64,000 bases of DNA, from contig NZ_CP011457.1 in NCBI RefSeq assembly GCF_001277295.1, forward strand, positions 12,598 through 76,597, written 5' to 3'. Each line of letters starts with the position of its first letter. Within the stretch, counting starts at the first letter, position 1. The DNA comes from Anabaena sp. WA102. Its GTDB lineage: Bacteria; Cyanobacteriota; Cyanobacteriia; Cyanobacteriales; Nostocaceae. Made by a program: the position numbers and the translations under genes. The notes beneath the pieces are model-generated. The model made no database searches and had not been told where the DNA came from. It saw only the letters and a program-made list of their open reading frames with translations. Below are positions 9,101 through 19,217 of the stretch, piece by piece.

Positions 9101-10384
9101 GTTTTGCAAAACAAAACAAACCTGAAACAGAGGATTATAACTTTGGTTTCTTTCAGGGCAGAGTTTTTCAACTAACTTTCCAAATGGTAGGTCTTTGTGA
9201 GCAAAAGCATCTAAAGCAACCTTTTTGACCCGTTCCAGCATCTCTTGGATTGTAGGATTGTCCAATAAATTCCCACGCATTACCAAAGTGTTGACAAAAA
9301 AACCAATTAGTAAATTTAGATCGCTGATATTACGGTTAGCAATTGGTGAACCAACTAGAATATCTTTTTGACCGCTACAGTAAGAGAGCAAAATCATAAA
9401 AGCAGTCAACAAGGTCATGTACAATGTAGCTGCTGTTTGTTGACTTAGCTGTTTTAACTCCTGAGTTAATTTTTTATCAAGTTGAAAGTATAGGAGAGAA
9501 CCGTGAAAAGTATGTGCTGAAGGGCGGGGTCTATCTGTAGGCAAAATCAGCAAATTTGGCGCACCTGCTAACTGTTTCTGCCAATAGTTATATTGTTCTT
9601 CTAATAATTCATTAGTTAACCACTGACGTTGCCAGTAAGCGTAATCAGCATATTGCAGTGCTAGTTTTGGCAATGGAGAGGGTTGCCCAGCTATAAAAGC
9701 TTTGTAGAGAGTGGCTAGCTCTTGAATAATAATTCCCATTGACCAAACATCTGAAATGATGTGGTGTATTGTTAGTAATAAAATATAAGACTCAGAACCT
9801 AATTTTAGTAATTTAAACCTTACTAAAGGTGCAGTTGTCAGGTCAAATGATTGTTGTGCTTCTTGATTGGCCAAGTATTGCACTTTTAATAACTGTTCTT
9901 TTTCAGGTAATACTTGCAAGTCTATCACTGACAAAAGTACGGTTACGTCGGTGTTAATTACCTGTATAGCAGAACCATTTATCATTCTAAAGCTAGTACG
10001 GAGAATTTCGTGACGCTTTACAATTTCAGCTATACATTTTTCTAAAACAACTAAATTAAGATTTCCGACAATTTTACGAGCGGCTGAGATGTTGTAAGTT
10101 GAACTTTTAGCTGCTAGTTGATCTAAAAACCATAGTCCTTCTTGATTAAAAGTTAGAGGGATTTCTTTATCCCTTGGAACAGTGGGAATAGAAATTGAAG
10201 AAGCAAGTTTGATTTGATTGTGTTGATTTAATGATGCGAGCAGAACTGCTTTATGTTCATTGATGGATTCACGAATTTCTGGTGTTAGTGCTTCTTTAGC
10301 AGCGCGAAGATGAAGTTTTTCACCTTCAGCCCACAACTTAATACCACGTTCTGATAATTCAAATAAAAGTTCATTTAGGTTCAT
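6176..10384 (-). CDS. Nonribosomal peptide synthetase, docking-C-A-PCP-TE, predicted Thr
   Basis: A 1402-residue termination module. Domains in order: TubC-like N-terminal docking segment (about 1-52), condensation domain with HHIISDVWS near 210, adenylation domain (about 530-1030; YTSGSTGKPKG near 688, SNGKVDH near 1022), carrier domain with GGHSLLAVRLM near 1079, and thioesterase with GWSFGG near 1208. Aligning the binding pocket by eye to PheA gives DFWNIGMVH plus the A10 lysine, the known code for L-threonine. The condensation motif has V where G usually follows HHxxxD. Its start overlaps the end of the AT-ACP fragment upstream. As the only NRPS module here it would join one Thr to the acyl chain and release the product. 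Confidence 0.93.
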   Translation of the reverse strand: MNLNELLFELSERGIKLWAEGEKLHLRAAKEALTPEIRESINEHKAVLLASLNQHNQIKLASSISIPTVPRDKEIPLTFNQEGLWFLDQLAAKSSTYNISAARKIVGNLNLVVLEKCIAEIVKRHEILRTSFRMINGSAIQVINTDVTVLLSVIDLQVLPEKEQLLKVQYLANQEAQQSFDLTTAPLVRFKLLKLGSESYILLLTIHHIISDVWSMGIIIQELATLYKAFIAGQPSPLPKLALQYADYAYWQRQWLTNELLEEQYNYWQKQLAGAPNLLILPTDRPRPSAHTFHGSLLYFQLDKKLTQELKQLSQQTAATLYMTLLTAFMILLSYCSGQKDILVGSPIANRNISDLNLLIGFFVNTLVMRGNLLDNPTIQEMLERVKKVALDAFAHKDLPFGKLVEKLCPERNQSYNPLFQVCFVLQNTPIGKLNLPGLSISSLNLDRDAAMFDLTLSMEETESGLQGYWEYNSDLFDVGTIEQMFRHFEILLKQIVANPQQKIHDITVLSEAEVYQQLISWNLTQASYPEDKTIHQLFEEQASKTPNNIAVVYENQYLTYQELETRANQLAHYLQKQGVETDTLVALCLNRSLDTVVAILGVLKAGGAYLPIDPNYPQERLSFMVEDSQVTHAIATQASIKRLPTQITSSICLDTDNESIAAQPSHPPISKATPSNLAYCIYTSGSTGKPKGALLEHRNVVRLLVNDELQFTFADGDVWTMFHYYGFDFSVWEMYGALLYGGKLIVVPQELTRDPAGFLELIIREKVTVLNQTPTFFYNLMQEILKQPQVDIALRYIIFGGEALHPIQLKAWKQAYPNIKLINMYGITETTVHVTFKEITEREIEENVCNIGIPIPTTTTYIMDSQLRLLPVGVPGEICVGGDGVSRGYLNRDELTATRFVQNPYKPQELIYRSGDLAKLLPNGEMIHLGRMDHQVKIRGFRVELGEIQNHLLKLASVSEAAVVAKKLRSTDDLEILAYIVPTTSGISVTELRNHLTEVLPYFMMPSAFVILDKMPITSNGKVDHNALPVPDMSTFNKGKNFVPPRDFLEMQLVQIWEEILQVHPVGVQDNFFEIGGHSLLAVRLMAHVQDKFGKNLPLSILFQGATIEGLASILRQQEETQQWSPLVKIQTKGSKPPFFCVHPIGGNVLCYASLAHYLGNEQPFYGLQARGLIGKQKPRMTIEEMAADYLEAIRSVQPEGPYYLGGWSFGGIVAFEMAQKLHSWGEQVALLALIDTQAPIVQLLQSEIDDVMIAVLLAKDLGGNFGKTIPICEAKLQQLEPETQINYILEEAKQAAIISPDTNLEQIKQILQVYQANIQAFFKYAPKVYPNRIVLLRASESMSPTQDFLLKRFSEFKQDKLLGWQQFSAIEVHSLTGNHYSILSESHIHNLADKLRFYLN

Positions 10385-11998
10385 AAAACAATTTCCTCTA
10401 TATCTTCAGCAAAGCTATCAGTTGCAGAGATTGATGCGTTAATAGTCGTGAAAGTAAATTGTATGAGCAATAAATCTGCTAGTTGCTCAATAGTAATTCC
10501 CTCAATGAATCTTTCGATTGCTACATCTACTTCTAATTCCTTAACAAAGCGATTTTTTAATTCCATAGCAGTTAAGGAATCCAGTCCTAGTTCATTTAAA
10601 GCCTGTGTAGGCTTTAAATGATGTAATGAGTCAAAACCAAGAACTTTGCTTAAATGCTTTTCTATATAATCTATTAACACTGTATAACGCTCTTTAAGAG
10701 GAGTAATTTCTAACCTTTGTCTAATACTGAGATTATGGGGTTGTTTCTCCAGCAATACATTTACTGTTTTGTCATTCACAGACTTGCCACTAGTATGATG
10801 CTGATATTTTTCTACTAAAGTTTGTAACAACTGTGGCACTAACTCTATCTGTTCTGGTAAAAACTTACCCGTATCTTCTAAAATTTGTACTATTTGCTGA
10901 GTATCAACTTGATGGATGTAGTTAGCGATCGCGTTTAGTTGTTTTCCGTTTCCATTGTTCTCATTAGTATGGCAGCCATTTTTAGTTTCCCCAATCCAAT
11001 AGCGTTGACGCTGGAAAGGATAAGTGGGTAAAGCCAACTTTTGGCGGCGATAATCTCGGTCAAGTTCTAACCAGTTTACCAGCACTCCTTGGGCATATAA
11101 CTGTCCCAAACTAATCAACATTTGTTGCCAATCTTGGCTGCGAGGATTTAAACTCGGCAACCATATTCCAGTATCTTCTGGTAAACATTGACGACCCATT
11201 CCTAGCAAAATAGGTTTAGCCCCTATTTCCACAAATACTTTATAGCCTTGTTGATAAAGCGTATTCATACCAGAGGCAAATTTAACTGGTTGTCGTGCAT
11301 GACGAACCCAGTATTGAGGAGTGGTGATATCATTACTAGCCACTTCTCCAGTCACATTAGAAATTATGGGAATACAAGGTTTGTTATATTTGATTTCTGA
11401 CGCAATACTTTCAAACTCCCCTAACATCGGTTCCATTAAAGGTGAGTGGAAAGCATGAGATACTTGCAATGGTTTAGTCTTCACTCCTTGGGCTTGAAGG
11501 ATTTTGCAAACAGCAGCAATAGCTTGAGAATCACCAGAAATTACGATACTTTGAGGACCATTAATAGCAGCAATAGCGACTGCTTCACCAGAGGACTCAA
11601 TTACTTTTTGGACGTGGTTCTCGGATGCTAAGACAGCCATCATTTTACCGTTGCTTGGTAAAGCCTGCATTAATCGTCCTCTGGTGGCAATTAACATCAA
11701 AGCATTTTCCAAGCTAAAGACTCCTGCAACAGTAGCAGCAACATACTCGCCGATACTGTGACCCATGACGGCATCTGGTTCAATGCCCCAAGATTTCCAT
11801 AATTGAGCTAGGGCATATTCAATTGCAAAGATGGCGGGTTGAGTGTAAGCCGTTTCATCAATTAATGAAATTTCTCCTGGTTCTGGATACAAGATATTCA
11901 GTAAGGAGTTGTTTAGATAAAGACTTAAAATTGCATCGCATTGCTCAAGAGCTTTGCGAAAGGTAGGCTGGGTTTCGTAGAGTTCTCGACCCATATTA
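10381..11998 (-). pseudogene. PKS 3' part: AT (C-terminal portion) and ACP, severed by IS
   Basis: The downstream half of a type I PKS whose upstream half is at 14217-15964. It holds the AT active-site GHSIGEYVAA (about residue 85 of the fragment), the malonyl-type HAFH specificity motif (near 187), and an ACP with LGLDSLTAMEL (serine near 477). No KR, DH or ER is present, so the intact enzyme would be KS-AT-ACP and leave a 3-keto group. The reading frame continues into the insertion-sequence end, giving a false N-terminus; an internal ATG (MGRELYETQ) could allow translation of a headless AT-ACP. It ends overlapping the NRPS start by 4 bases. Confidence 0.9.
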
Positions 11999-14210
11999 CC
12001 CACATTCCGCACCCTAAACTTTCACAGATCAAAAAAGCCAGCCAAGTAGTACATAATAACTAAAGACAACTCAAAGATTAAGATACTTAATGAGAAGAAG
12101 TAGCATTAGAAAGGGCATGGTGTGAGAAAGTGAAACTTGGTAACAAAAGAAAAAAATGAATTGATAACCAAATAAGAAATAATTGATGACAACAGAAATA
12201 TTAGAGGCAACTGTTGTGAAATTAAAACCGCAAGAAATAGAAATTCAGAACATAGACCATCTAGGGATAGTAGCAGGAATAATAGATTCAATAGGAATAG
12301 TAGAAATAATAAATGAATTAATAGGAATCGAAAAAGACGAAAAAGTAAATGCAGGTCAAGTAGTAAAAGCCATGATCATAAACGGGTTAGGATTTGTATC
12401 CAAACCGTTATATATGTTTCCCAAATATTTTGAAACAATCGCCTGTGAACATCTAATAGGAGCAGGAGTAAAACCAGAATATCTCAACGACGATAAACTG
12501 GGGAGAGTCATGGATAAACTATTTATAAAAGGATTGGATACAATATTTTTTATCATCGCAGTAAAAGCAGCCAAAAAATTTGGAGTATCACTATCAACAT
12601 CACACCTAGACTCATCATCAATGCACGTGCATGGGCAGTATAACACTAGCTTACCAGAAGTAATATTTGAGAATCAAAAAGTAGGAGATAACCAAGAATT
12701 AGAGGAATTAGCAGTAAAATCACCAAAAGAAATTACAATTACCTACGGTTATTCCCGTGACCACAGACCAGACTTAAAACAGTTCATTATAGAAATGATA
12801 TGTTCAGGGGATGGAGACATCCCAATATTTTTAAAACTAGCATCAGGAAACCAAACAGATTCATCATGCTTTGGTCAAATAGCAGTAGAATATCAAAAAC
12901 AATTAGAAGTTAATAGTCTCATTGTTGCTGACTCAGCATTATATACAGAATCAAACCTAAAAATGATGTCAGATTTACAGTGGTTATGTCGAGTACCATT
13001 AACCATAAAAGCAGCAAAATCATTAATATCAACAATACCAGAATCAGAATTTATTGATAGTACAATACCAGGATATAAATTAGCATCAAAAACCGAAAAT
13101 TATGCCGAAATAGAACAAAGATGGCTAGTGGTACAAAGTCAAGAGAGAAGAGAATCAGACCTGCGTAAACTCACCCAAAAAATTATCAAAGCAGAATCAA
13201 AAGCTGTGCAAGATTTGAAAAAATTATCACAAGAAGAATTTGCTTGTGAAGCAGATGCTATCAAAGCATTATCAAAATTATCAAAACAATTCAAATATCA
13301 CCAAATTAACGTAAGTATTGTTACTCAAATCAAATCTAAGACAAAAGATTCTCCACAAGAAATATGTTACCAAATATCAGCTACAGTCTCCCAGGATGAA
13401 AGTAAAATTAATACAGAATTGCTGAGTGCGGGACGTTTTATTATTGCGACGAATGTTTTAGATTCAAAAGAACTTAGCGATGATTCCATGCTCAGTGAAT
13501 ATAAAGCCCAGCAGTCATGTGAAAGAGGGTTTGGTTTTCTTAAAGACCCATTATTTTTTGCAGACAGTATTTTCCTCAAAAGTCCTGAAAGAATAGAGTC
13601 TTTGGGAATGATTATGGGTTTATGTCTATTGGTTTATACTTTGGCTCAACGACAAATTAGAAATGCTCTGAAAGAGTCTAAATCAACAATTAAAAATCAA
13701 TTAGGTAAAGCAACTAACCGCCCTACTTTACGCTGGATTTTTCAATGCTTTCAATGTATTCATTTGGTGACAATCAATCAGGAAGAATATATTTCTAATT
13801 GGAATCAGGACAGAGATTTTATCTTGCGTCTTTTACCAGATGATTGTTTACGTTACTATCAATTAGTCACCTAATTATTATCTCTATCAATTTAATTTTT
13901 CTGAGTGAAGATGAGCTAATCTCTTTGATTTATAGCTCCATTTTACTATGTCTATAATTTCATTTTTATCCTGTAAATATTAGTCTATTTTATGATTTTT
14001 CCCTTGAATATCTTCTTTTATTTATATGTTGACCTCTCCAGGTGGTGTTCATTCTTATTGCTCCTTATTGAGAATGGGTTTTGATGCCATTTTTGGTGAT
14101 TTACTGTTTCTCAAATGCCTTTTTTCACTGTATATGTCTGTTTTTATGCTAACTTTGATTTTTCATCTCCGTAATTTCCCTCTGGAACAGTTTGGGGTGC
14201 GGAATGTGGG
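11999..14210 (+). mobile_element. IS1634-family insertion sequence, intact
   Basis: A 2212-bp insertion sequence with near-perfect terminal inverted repeats: the left end starts CCCACATTCCGCACCC at 11999, and the right end is its complement ending at 14210. It is flanked by the 6-bp direct repeat ATATTA at 11993-11998 and 14211-14216. One transposase gene is carried inside. It interrupts the PKS gene between AT codons GQGSQYAN and MGRELYE. Clean ends and intact target duplication point to a recent insertion. Confidence 0.95.
12186..13874 (+). CDS. IS1634-family DDE transposase
   Basis: A 562-residue transposase with a DUF4277-like N-terminal region (NIDHLGIVAGIIDSIGIVEI) and the IS1634-typical YGYSRDHRPDLKQ motif after the first acidic catalytic segment. 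A second segment VADSALYTESNL contains an acidic residue, and ERGFGFLKDP carries the C-terminal glutamate. An upstream TTG codon adjoins the ATG at 12186, which I take as the start. Length is normal and no frameshift is seen, so the element is probably mobile. It reads opposite to the disrupted PKS. Confidence 0.93.
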   Translation: MTTEILEATVVKLKPQEIEIQNIDHLGIVAGIIDSIGIVEIINELIGIEKDEKVNAGQVVKAMIINGLGFVSKPLYMFPKYFETIACEHLIGAGVKPEYLNDDKLGRVMDKLFIKGLDTIFFIIAVKAAKKFGVSLSTSHLDSSSMHVHGQYNTSLPEVIFENQKVGDNQELEELAVKSPKEITITYGYSRDHRPDLKQFIIEMICSGDGDIPIFLKLASGNQTDSSCFGQIAVEYQKQLEVNSLIVADSALYTESNLKMMSDLQWLCRVPLTIKAAKSLISTIPESEFIDSTIPGYKLASKTENYAEIEQRWLVVQSQERRESDLRKLTQKIIKAESKAVQDLKKLSQEEFACEADAIKALSKLSKQFKYHQINVSIVTQIKSKTKDSPQEICYQISATVSQDESKINTELLSAGRFIIATNVLDSKELSDDSMLSEYKAQQSCERGFGFLKDPLFFADSIFLKSPERIESLGMIMGLCLLVYTLAQRQIRNALKESKSTIKNQLGKATNRPTLRWIFQCFQCIHLVTINQEEYISNWNQDRDFILRLLPDDCLRYYQLVT

Positions 14211-14216
14211 ATATTA

Positions 14217-15964
14217 GCATACTGTGAACCTTGCCCTGTAAACAAAAATGCGATTTTTGGGCGTTTTTTGCTAGTCAGTTGACCTTTCACTAATCCTAAA
14301 GTATTTTGTTTCGCGGCAAAAGCTTGCAATTGCATTAGTAACTGTTCAGTTGATTTAGCTACTAATGCAAGGCGGTAATCAAAATGCGAGCGCCCTGTAT
14401 TAGCTGTAAAGCAGATATCTGCAATTGCTGCTGTAGAATTACTTTCAATAAACTTCTCATAACTTTGTGCTAAATCTTGTAATCCTTGCTCTGTTGTTGC
14501 TGATAATGACAAAATATGCAGTGGACGCTCATTGGAATCCCAACTTTTAACCTGCGTGGCTTGTTTGGGTGCTTCCTCTAAAATTAAATGCACATTTGTT
14601 CCACTCATCCCGAAGGAACTAACTCCAGCTAAACGCTTGCCTGTTTTTGAATCCCAAGGAGTTAATTCTGTAGGGACTACAATTGGGAGCTTTGCCCACG
14701 GAATATAAGGATTGGGATTTTTAAAATGGAGATGAGGCGGTATTTGCTGATGCTGTAGAGAAAGAACCACTTTGATCAAACTAGCTATCCCTGCTGCTGG
14801 CTCCAGATGTCCAAAATTGGTCTTAACCGAACCAATCTTAAGAGGTTCATCCTCTGAGCGACCTTGAGCTAACACCTTATTTAAAGCTAATACCTCAATT
14901 GGATCTCCTAATGGGGTTCCTGTTCCGTGGGCTTCTACATATTGAATTTGACTTGGCTCCACTTTGGCATTTTCTAAAGCTTGGCGAATTAAAGATTCTT
15001 GAGCAGAACCATTGGGGGCTGTCAGTCCATTACTTTTACCATCATGGTTGACTGCGGAGCCTTTAATTAAAGCCAATATCTGATCTCCATCGGCTACAGC
15101 ATCAGATAGGCGTTTTAGAACAACAATTCCACAACCTTCTCCCCTGGTATAACCATCAGCAGCAGCATCAAAAGTTTTGCAACGACCATCTGTCGATAAG
15201 GCTTTCAACTTACAGAAAGCAATAGTTGGTTCGGGGGACAATATTAGGCTAACTCCACCAGCTAATGCAAGATCGCTTTCTCCTGAACGTAGGCTTTGAC
15301 ATGCAAGATGAACTCCTAAACTAGAAGAAGAACAACTGGTATCCAAAAATAAATTTAGGCCTTGTAGCCCTAACACATAAGACAAACGCCCAGATGCAAT
15401 ACTTCTAGTATTTCCTAAACTGTTGTAAGCATTAATCCATGTCGAATCTCCAGAATTGAGATGAAACAGGGAATAGTCCTCAAAACCAATTCCCATAAAC
15501 ACCCCTGTTTTAGAGCCTTGTAATCGTTCTGGTGCAATTCCTGCATTTTCTAGGGCTTCCCAACTTACTTCTAAAAGCAGTCTTTGCTGTGGGTCCATGT
15601 TTACTGCTTCTCTTGGGGAAATCCCAAAGAATTGGCAGTCGAAACTATCTACTTCATCTAAGAAGCCTCCATAACGGGTGTACATTTTTCCTGGAGTATT
15701 GGGATCTGGATGATAGTAATGCTCCACATTCCATCTTTGTGGAGGAATTTTATCAATTGCATCTACTCCATTTTGCAGTAAATGCCAAAATGTTTGGGTA
15801 TCGTTTACTCCTCCAGGAAAACGACAACCTATACCGATAATGGCGATTGGTTCTCTCTTTTTTTGTTCTGCTGCTTCTATTTGGGTACGTGCTTGCTTTA
15901 AAGCTTGAAGTATTCTGTTTGATGAATAAATTTCTTCTGGATTTTGTTTAGAAACCTGATACAT
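14217..15964 (-). pseudogene. PKS 5' part: ketosynthase and start of AT, severed by IS
   Basis: The upstream half of the type I PKS. After a short N-terminal docking region comes a complete ketosynthase: DTSCSSSS with the nucleophilic cysteine near residue 210, EAHGTGTPLGDP near 343 and NFGHLEPAAG near 383, so the C-H-H triad is intact. It continues through the KS-AT linker to the AT start FLFTGQGSQYAN. Translation then runs into the insertion sequence and stops at 14144 after about 24 foreign residues. KS could fold, but the chain has no AT core or carrier. It is just downstream of the FAAL-ACP gene, which would hand it an acyl starter. Confidence 0.92.
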
Positions 15965-15969
15965 TTTTT

Positions 15970-18489
15970 TTAGCCTCTCAACAAGTTTTCTAGTACTTCT
16001 AATTCCTGAGCAATTGATTTCTCAATTTCATTTTCTAACGAATCAAATAATGGTGATGAAGTATTTTGTTCTAATTTTATTTGCAATTCTGTGGCTTTTG
16101 GAGTCTCTGCTGTTTTTACCCTAACTTCCTTAGCTAAGTATTGAGCTAAAGATGCAATTGTAGGGTAATTCCAAAGGATTGTTGGTTCTAAAGAATGTTG
16201 TAGCCATTCTGATAAATCTTGTGCTGCCTCCACTGCCATTACTGAGTCCATGCCATAATCTGAAAAAGAATTAGTAGGAATAATTGACATAACATTTATT
16301 TTTAATTTTTGAGCCAGCCAATTTTCAATCCAACTTTGTATATACTCAGTATTATAATTGTCATTGTCTTCTATAGAGTGAGCTTGGTTATCTTCTACTA
16401 ATTTTAGTAAATCTTGATTTTCAGCAAATTCTAAACTAACCCTAGACTCACTTTCAGATTTATTTTTGGATATATTACGTCGCAGTAATTCATCAAGTTC
16501 ATTATCTTCCCCTGCTAGAGTTTGTTCCATATCACCTATGCTTGTCACATAATTAGATATCTGAGTAGTTAAAGCATTAGTATCAGATACAGCTAGTTCG
16601 TCTGCACGAGCTTTGCTTTTATCTTTTATGTTGACTGAATTACGACTTGAGTTTTTGATAGATGTTGTTGAAGGGTGGATGTGTTTAGATTCTGTTGGCT
16701 GCATTTTTGTTTGCGATTTTACAGACTCTATTACTTCAGATTTCCATAGACCTACAGTATTTAAAGAATCTTCTAAAAACCCACTGCGACAGGCGTGACG
16801 CTGAATCTTTCCACTAGATGTTTTAGGTATACTGCTAGGTTTAAGGAACGCTACTGCATAAACTTGCAGTTCATGTTGTTCTGATACCGCCTTACGGATA
16901 CTGCTGGCGATTCCATCTACATCCAAATTCCGCAGATAAGCCCGTTCTACCTCTACTGCTATAACTAGTTGCTCTTGATCTTTAACCTCTATTGAAAAAG
17001 CTGCACAACTACTACTGTGTAAAGCTGGATGAGAATTCTCTACAGTCAGTTCAATATCTTGAGGATAGTAGTTACGTCCTCGAATAATAATTACATCTTT
17101 AATGCGTCCAGTAACGTACAATTCCCCATCTTGCAAAAATCCTAAGTCACCAGTGCGAAGAAATGGTCCTTCACCTGTATCCATCAAATAGGCATGAAAA
17201 GTCTGTTGAGTTTGTTCTGGTTTTCTCCAATACCCCAGAGCAACACTTTCTCCAGATACCCAGATTTCTCCAACTTCTCCGTCTGCACAGGTAGTCTTTG
17301 TTTCGGGGTGAGCAATTACTATTTTTTGATCTAACCAATTACAGCCACAACTTGTAATTGCTTGGGCATTTGCTGAGTCCTCAACAGCATCCGCAACTCG
17401 GTTTTGTGACAATTCCCTTCCATCAACCAAGCGAACAATAGGGCTTTCACTCGTTAGACCACCACTGACAAATAAAGTTGTTTCAGCCATGCCGTAACAA
17501 GGATAGAATGCCTCCATGCGGAAACCACAATCAGCAAAAGTCTTAGCAAAACGTTCCAGTGTTTTAACACGAATGGGTTCTGCACCAGTAAACGCAACTT
17601 TCCAACTGTTCAAGTCAAGTCCTGCTATTTGTTCGGGTTTAATCTTTTGTACACACAGTTCATAAGCAAAATTTGGACCGCCACTGGTGGTTGCTTTAAA
17701 GTCAGAAATTGCTTGCAACCAACGTATAGGCTTCTGAAGAAAAGCCACTGGTGGCATAAGTGTGACTGGAAAACCTCCATAGATTGGCTGTAGAACTCCA
17801 CCTATTAATCCCATATCGTGATAAGGTGGTAACCAAATCACACCTTTACTTTTGGGTTCATGCTCAAAAGATTGATGTATTAAGCCTAAATTATGCAATA
17901 AATTGCCATGAGAAACCATCACTCCTTTTGGCATTCCTGTAGACCCAGAAGTGTACTGGAGAAATGCTAAAGTATCTCTGTTTAATTGTGGCGACTGCCA
18001 ATCATTAGCCAGGCTAATATTAATATCATCAGTAGTTATATAATTTAATTTTGTACCAGGCAGTTCTTCTTTTAAAGTCTTTTCTATATTGCTGATAACT
18101 GATTTCGTTGTCAGGATAATAGTTGCTTGGGCATCAGCCACAATTGCTTGTAATCTATGGTTATGATGGTTACGTCTGGGAGGATATGCTGGAACTGCTA
18201 TTACTCCTGCATATAAACATCCAAAAAAAGCAGTAATAAATTCTAGCCCTGGTTGATAAAGTAAAAGTGATCTTTTACCGATTGCTCCCTGGCTTTGCAG
18301 CATCATTGCAATGGATCGCGCTTTTATATCTAACTCTTGATAGGTAAGGTCGACTTGTCCTGTTTCTCCATTCGAGAGAAAGGTAAAGGCAATTTCATTT
18401 GCTTGATTCTCTTGTCTATAACAAAGTAAATCTACTATGTTAGCAATGTAATTTAGATTATTTTTACTAGAAACTAACATTTTTAACAA
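15970..18489 (-). CDS. Fatty acyl-AMP ligase (FAAL) with C-terminal ACP
   Basis: An 839-residue loading enzyme. The adenylate-forming domain (1 to about 590) has YTSGSTGMPKG near 181, GYWRKPEQT and the C-terminal TSSGKIQRHACR near 563, typical of FAALs that start lipopeptide pathways. A disordered acidic linker (about 600-700) is followed by a carrier domain with YGMDSVMAVEA (serine near 749). It would activate a free fatty acid as acyl-AMP and load its own ACP for the KS next door (5-base gap). First gene of the minus-strand biosynthetic operon. Chain length cannot be predicted. Confidence 0.93.
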   Translation of the reverse strand: MLKMLVSSKNNLNYIANIVDLLCYRQENQANEIAFTFLSNGETGQVDLTYQELDIKARSIAMMLQSQGAIGKRSLLLYQPGLEFITAFFGCLYAGVIAVPAYPPRRNHHNHRLQAIVADAQATIILTTKSVISNIEKTLKEELPGTKLNYITTDDINISLANDWQSPQLNRDTLAFLQYTSGSTGMPKGVMVSHGNLLHNLGLIHQSFEHEPKSKGVIWLPPYHDMGLIGGVLQPIYGGFPVTLMPPVAFLQKPIRWLQAISDFKATTSGGPNFAYELCVQKIKPEQIAGLDLNSWKVAFTGAEPIRVKTLERFAKTFADCGFRMEAFYPCYGMAETTLFVSGGLTSESPIVRLVDGRELSQNRVADAVEDSANAQAITSCGCNWLDQKIVIAHPETKTTCADGEVGEIWVSGESVALGYWRKPEQTQQTFHAYLMDTGEGPFLRTGDLGFLQDGELYVTGRIKDVIIIRGRNYYPQDIELTVENSHPALHSSSCAAFSIEVKDQEQLVIAVEVERAYLRNLDVDGIASSIRKAVSEQHELQVYAVAFLKPSSIPKTSSGKIQRHACRSGFLEDSLNTVGLWKSEVIESVKSQTKMQPTESKHIHPSTTSIKNSSRNSVNIKDKSKARADELAVSDTNALTTQISNYVTSIGDMEQTLAGEDNELDELLRRNISKNKSESESRVSLEFAENQDLLKLVEDNQAHSIEDNDNYNTEYIQSWIENWLAQKLKINVMSIIPTNSFSDYGMDSVMAVEAAQDLSEWLQHSLEPTILWNYPTIASLAQYLAKEVRVKTAETPKATELQIKLEQNTSSPLFDSLENEIEKSIAQELEVLENLLRG

Positions 18490-18692
18490 TACACTCCTTA
18501 GAGGCTACAGTAATTTTAGTATAACTACGACTTACGCATTGACAAAAAAACTAATCCATGTTGATTAAGCAGCAGAAGCATTAGTAAGATTCTCCACAAT
18601 GTAGTCACGCACAACTAAAATGAATAAGTTTCTTTCCACTTTATACCCAAATAGAAAACCCAATTTCTGGTTTTTTAAAAATTTTAAGTTTT
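18490..18692. other. Intergenic region upstream of the FAAL gene
   Basis: The likely promoter region of the biosynthetic operon lies just upstream of 18489. A 60-codon minus-strand frame at 18565-18747 overlaps the XRE gene in another frame. I see no recognisable domain in it and do not call it. No confident -10/-35 pair can be picked by eye. Confidence 0.35.
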
Positions 18693-18986
18693 CTACTCCT
18701 GATAGCGTGGCGTTAGCCATGTACCAACTGTCCCCTTTTCCCCCCATTCCCCAAGTTTCTGCTCAATCTTGTCCATAGCCATAGGTGAGGGCTTAGATCG
18801 CCCATTCTCCCAACGGTTAATAGTGCCATAGGTCACACCTAGATAAGCCCCAAACTGTTCTTGAGTAAGTCCAGTCAACAGGCGAAACTCCCGAATTAGC
18901 CCCCCAATTTCGGGTTGTTTGACCAGTAATGGTCTTTTTAACATCTGGTTCATGCCTGATGTAACGAGTAATATATCTTTTGACAT
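18693..18986 (-). CDS. XRE-family helix-turn-helix protein
   Basis: About 97 residues. The core IREFRLLTGLTQEQFGAYLGVTYGTINRWENGRSKPSPMAM is a clear cro/C1-type helix-turn-helix, close to the antitoxin or plant-symbiosis-style XRE regulators common in cyanobacteria. The frame opens 33 bases further upstream with a hydrophobic stretch. I chose the ATG at 18986 (MSKDILLV), though MNQML further in is also possible because no good Shine-Dalgarno is visible. No toxin partner is adjacent. Confidence 0.75.
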   Translation of the reverse strand: MSKDILLVTSGMNQMLKRPLLVKQPEIGGLIREFRLLTGLTQEQFGAYLGVTYGTINRWENGRSKPSPMAMDKIEQKLGEWGEKGTVGTWLTPRYQE

Positions 18987-19217
18987 AATAAGCACATTTA
19001 AAAATAAAAGCAATAGCAAAAACCGCTAAATTCAGGAAATTTTTCTGATTTTTTGTTTTTCCTCATTTTTGACTTGTATAAAGTCGAAATATGCACTAAG
19101 TAAATCCAGTGTCATCTACCAAAAGATAGATATTAAATAAATGCCTACAGCGATTTCTAGGGAGCGATAGCTACGCTGATCAAAGGTATCGCTTACTTGC
19201 CTTCCATCCCTTCAGAA

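Noticed and set aside
18565..18747. 60-codon minus-strand frame overlapping the XRE gene
   Set aside because: No domain, overlaps a convincing HTH gene in another frame, no ribosome binding site seen.
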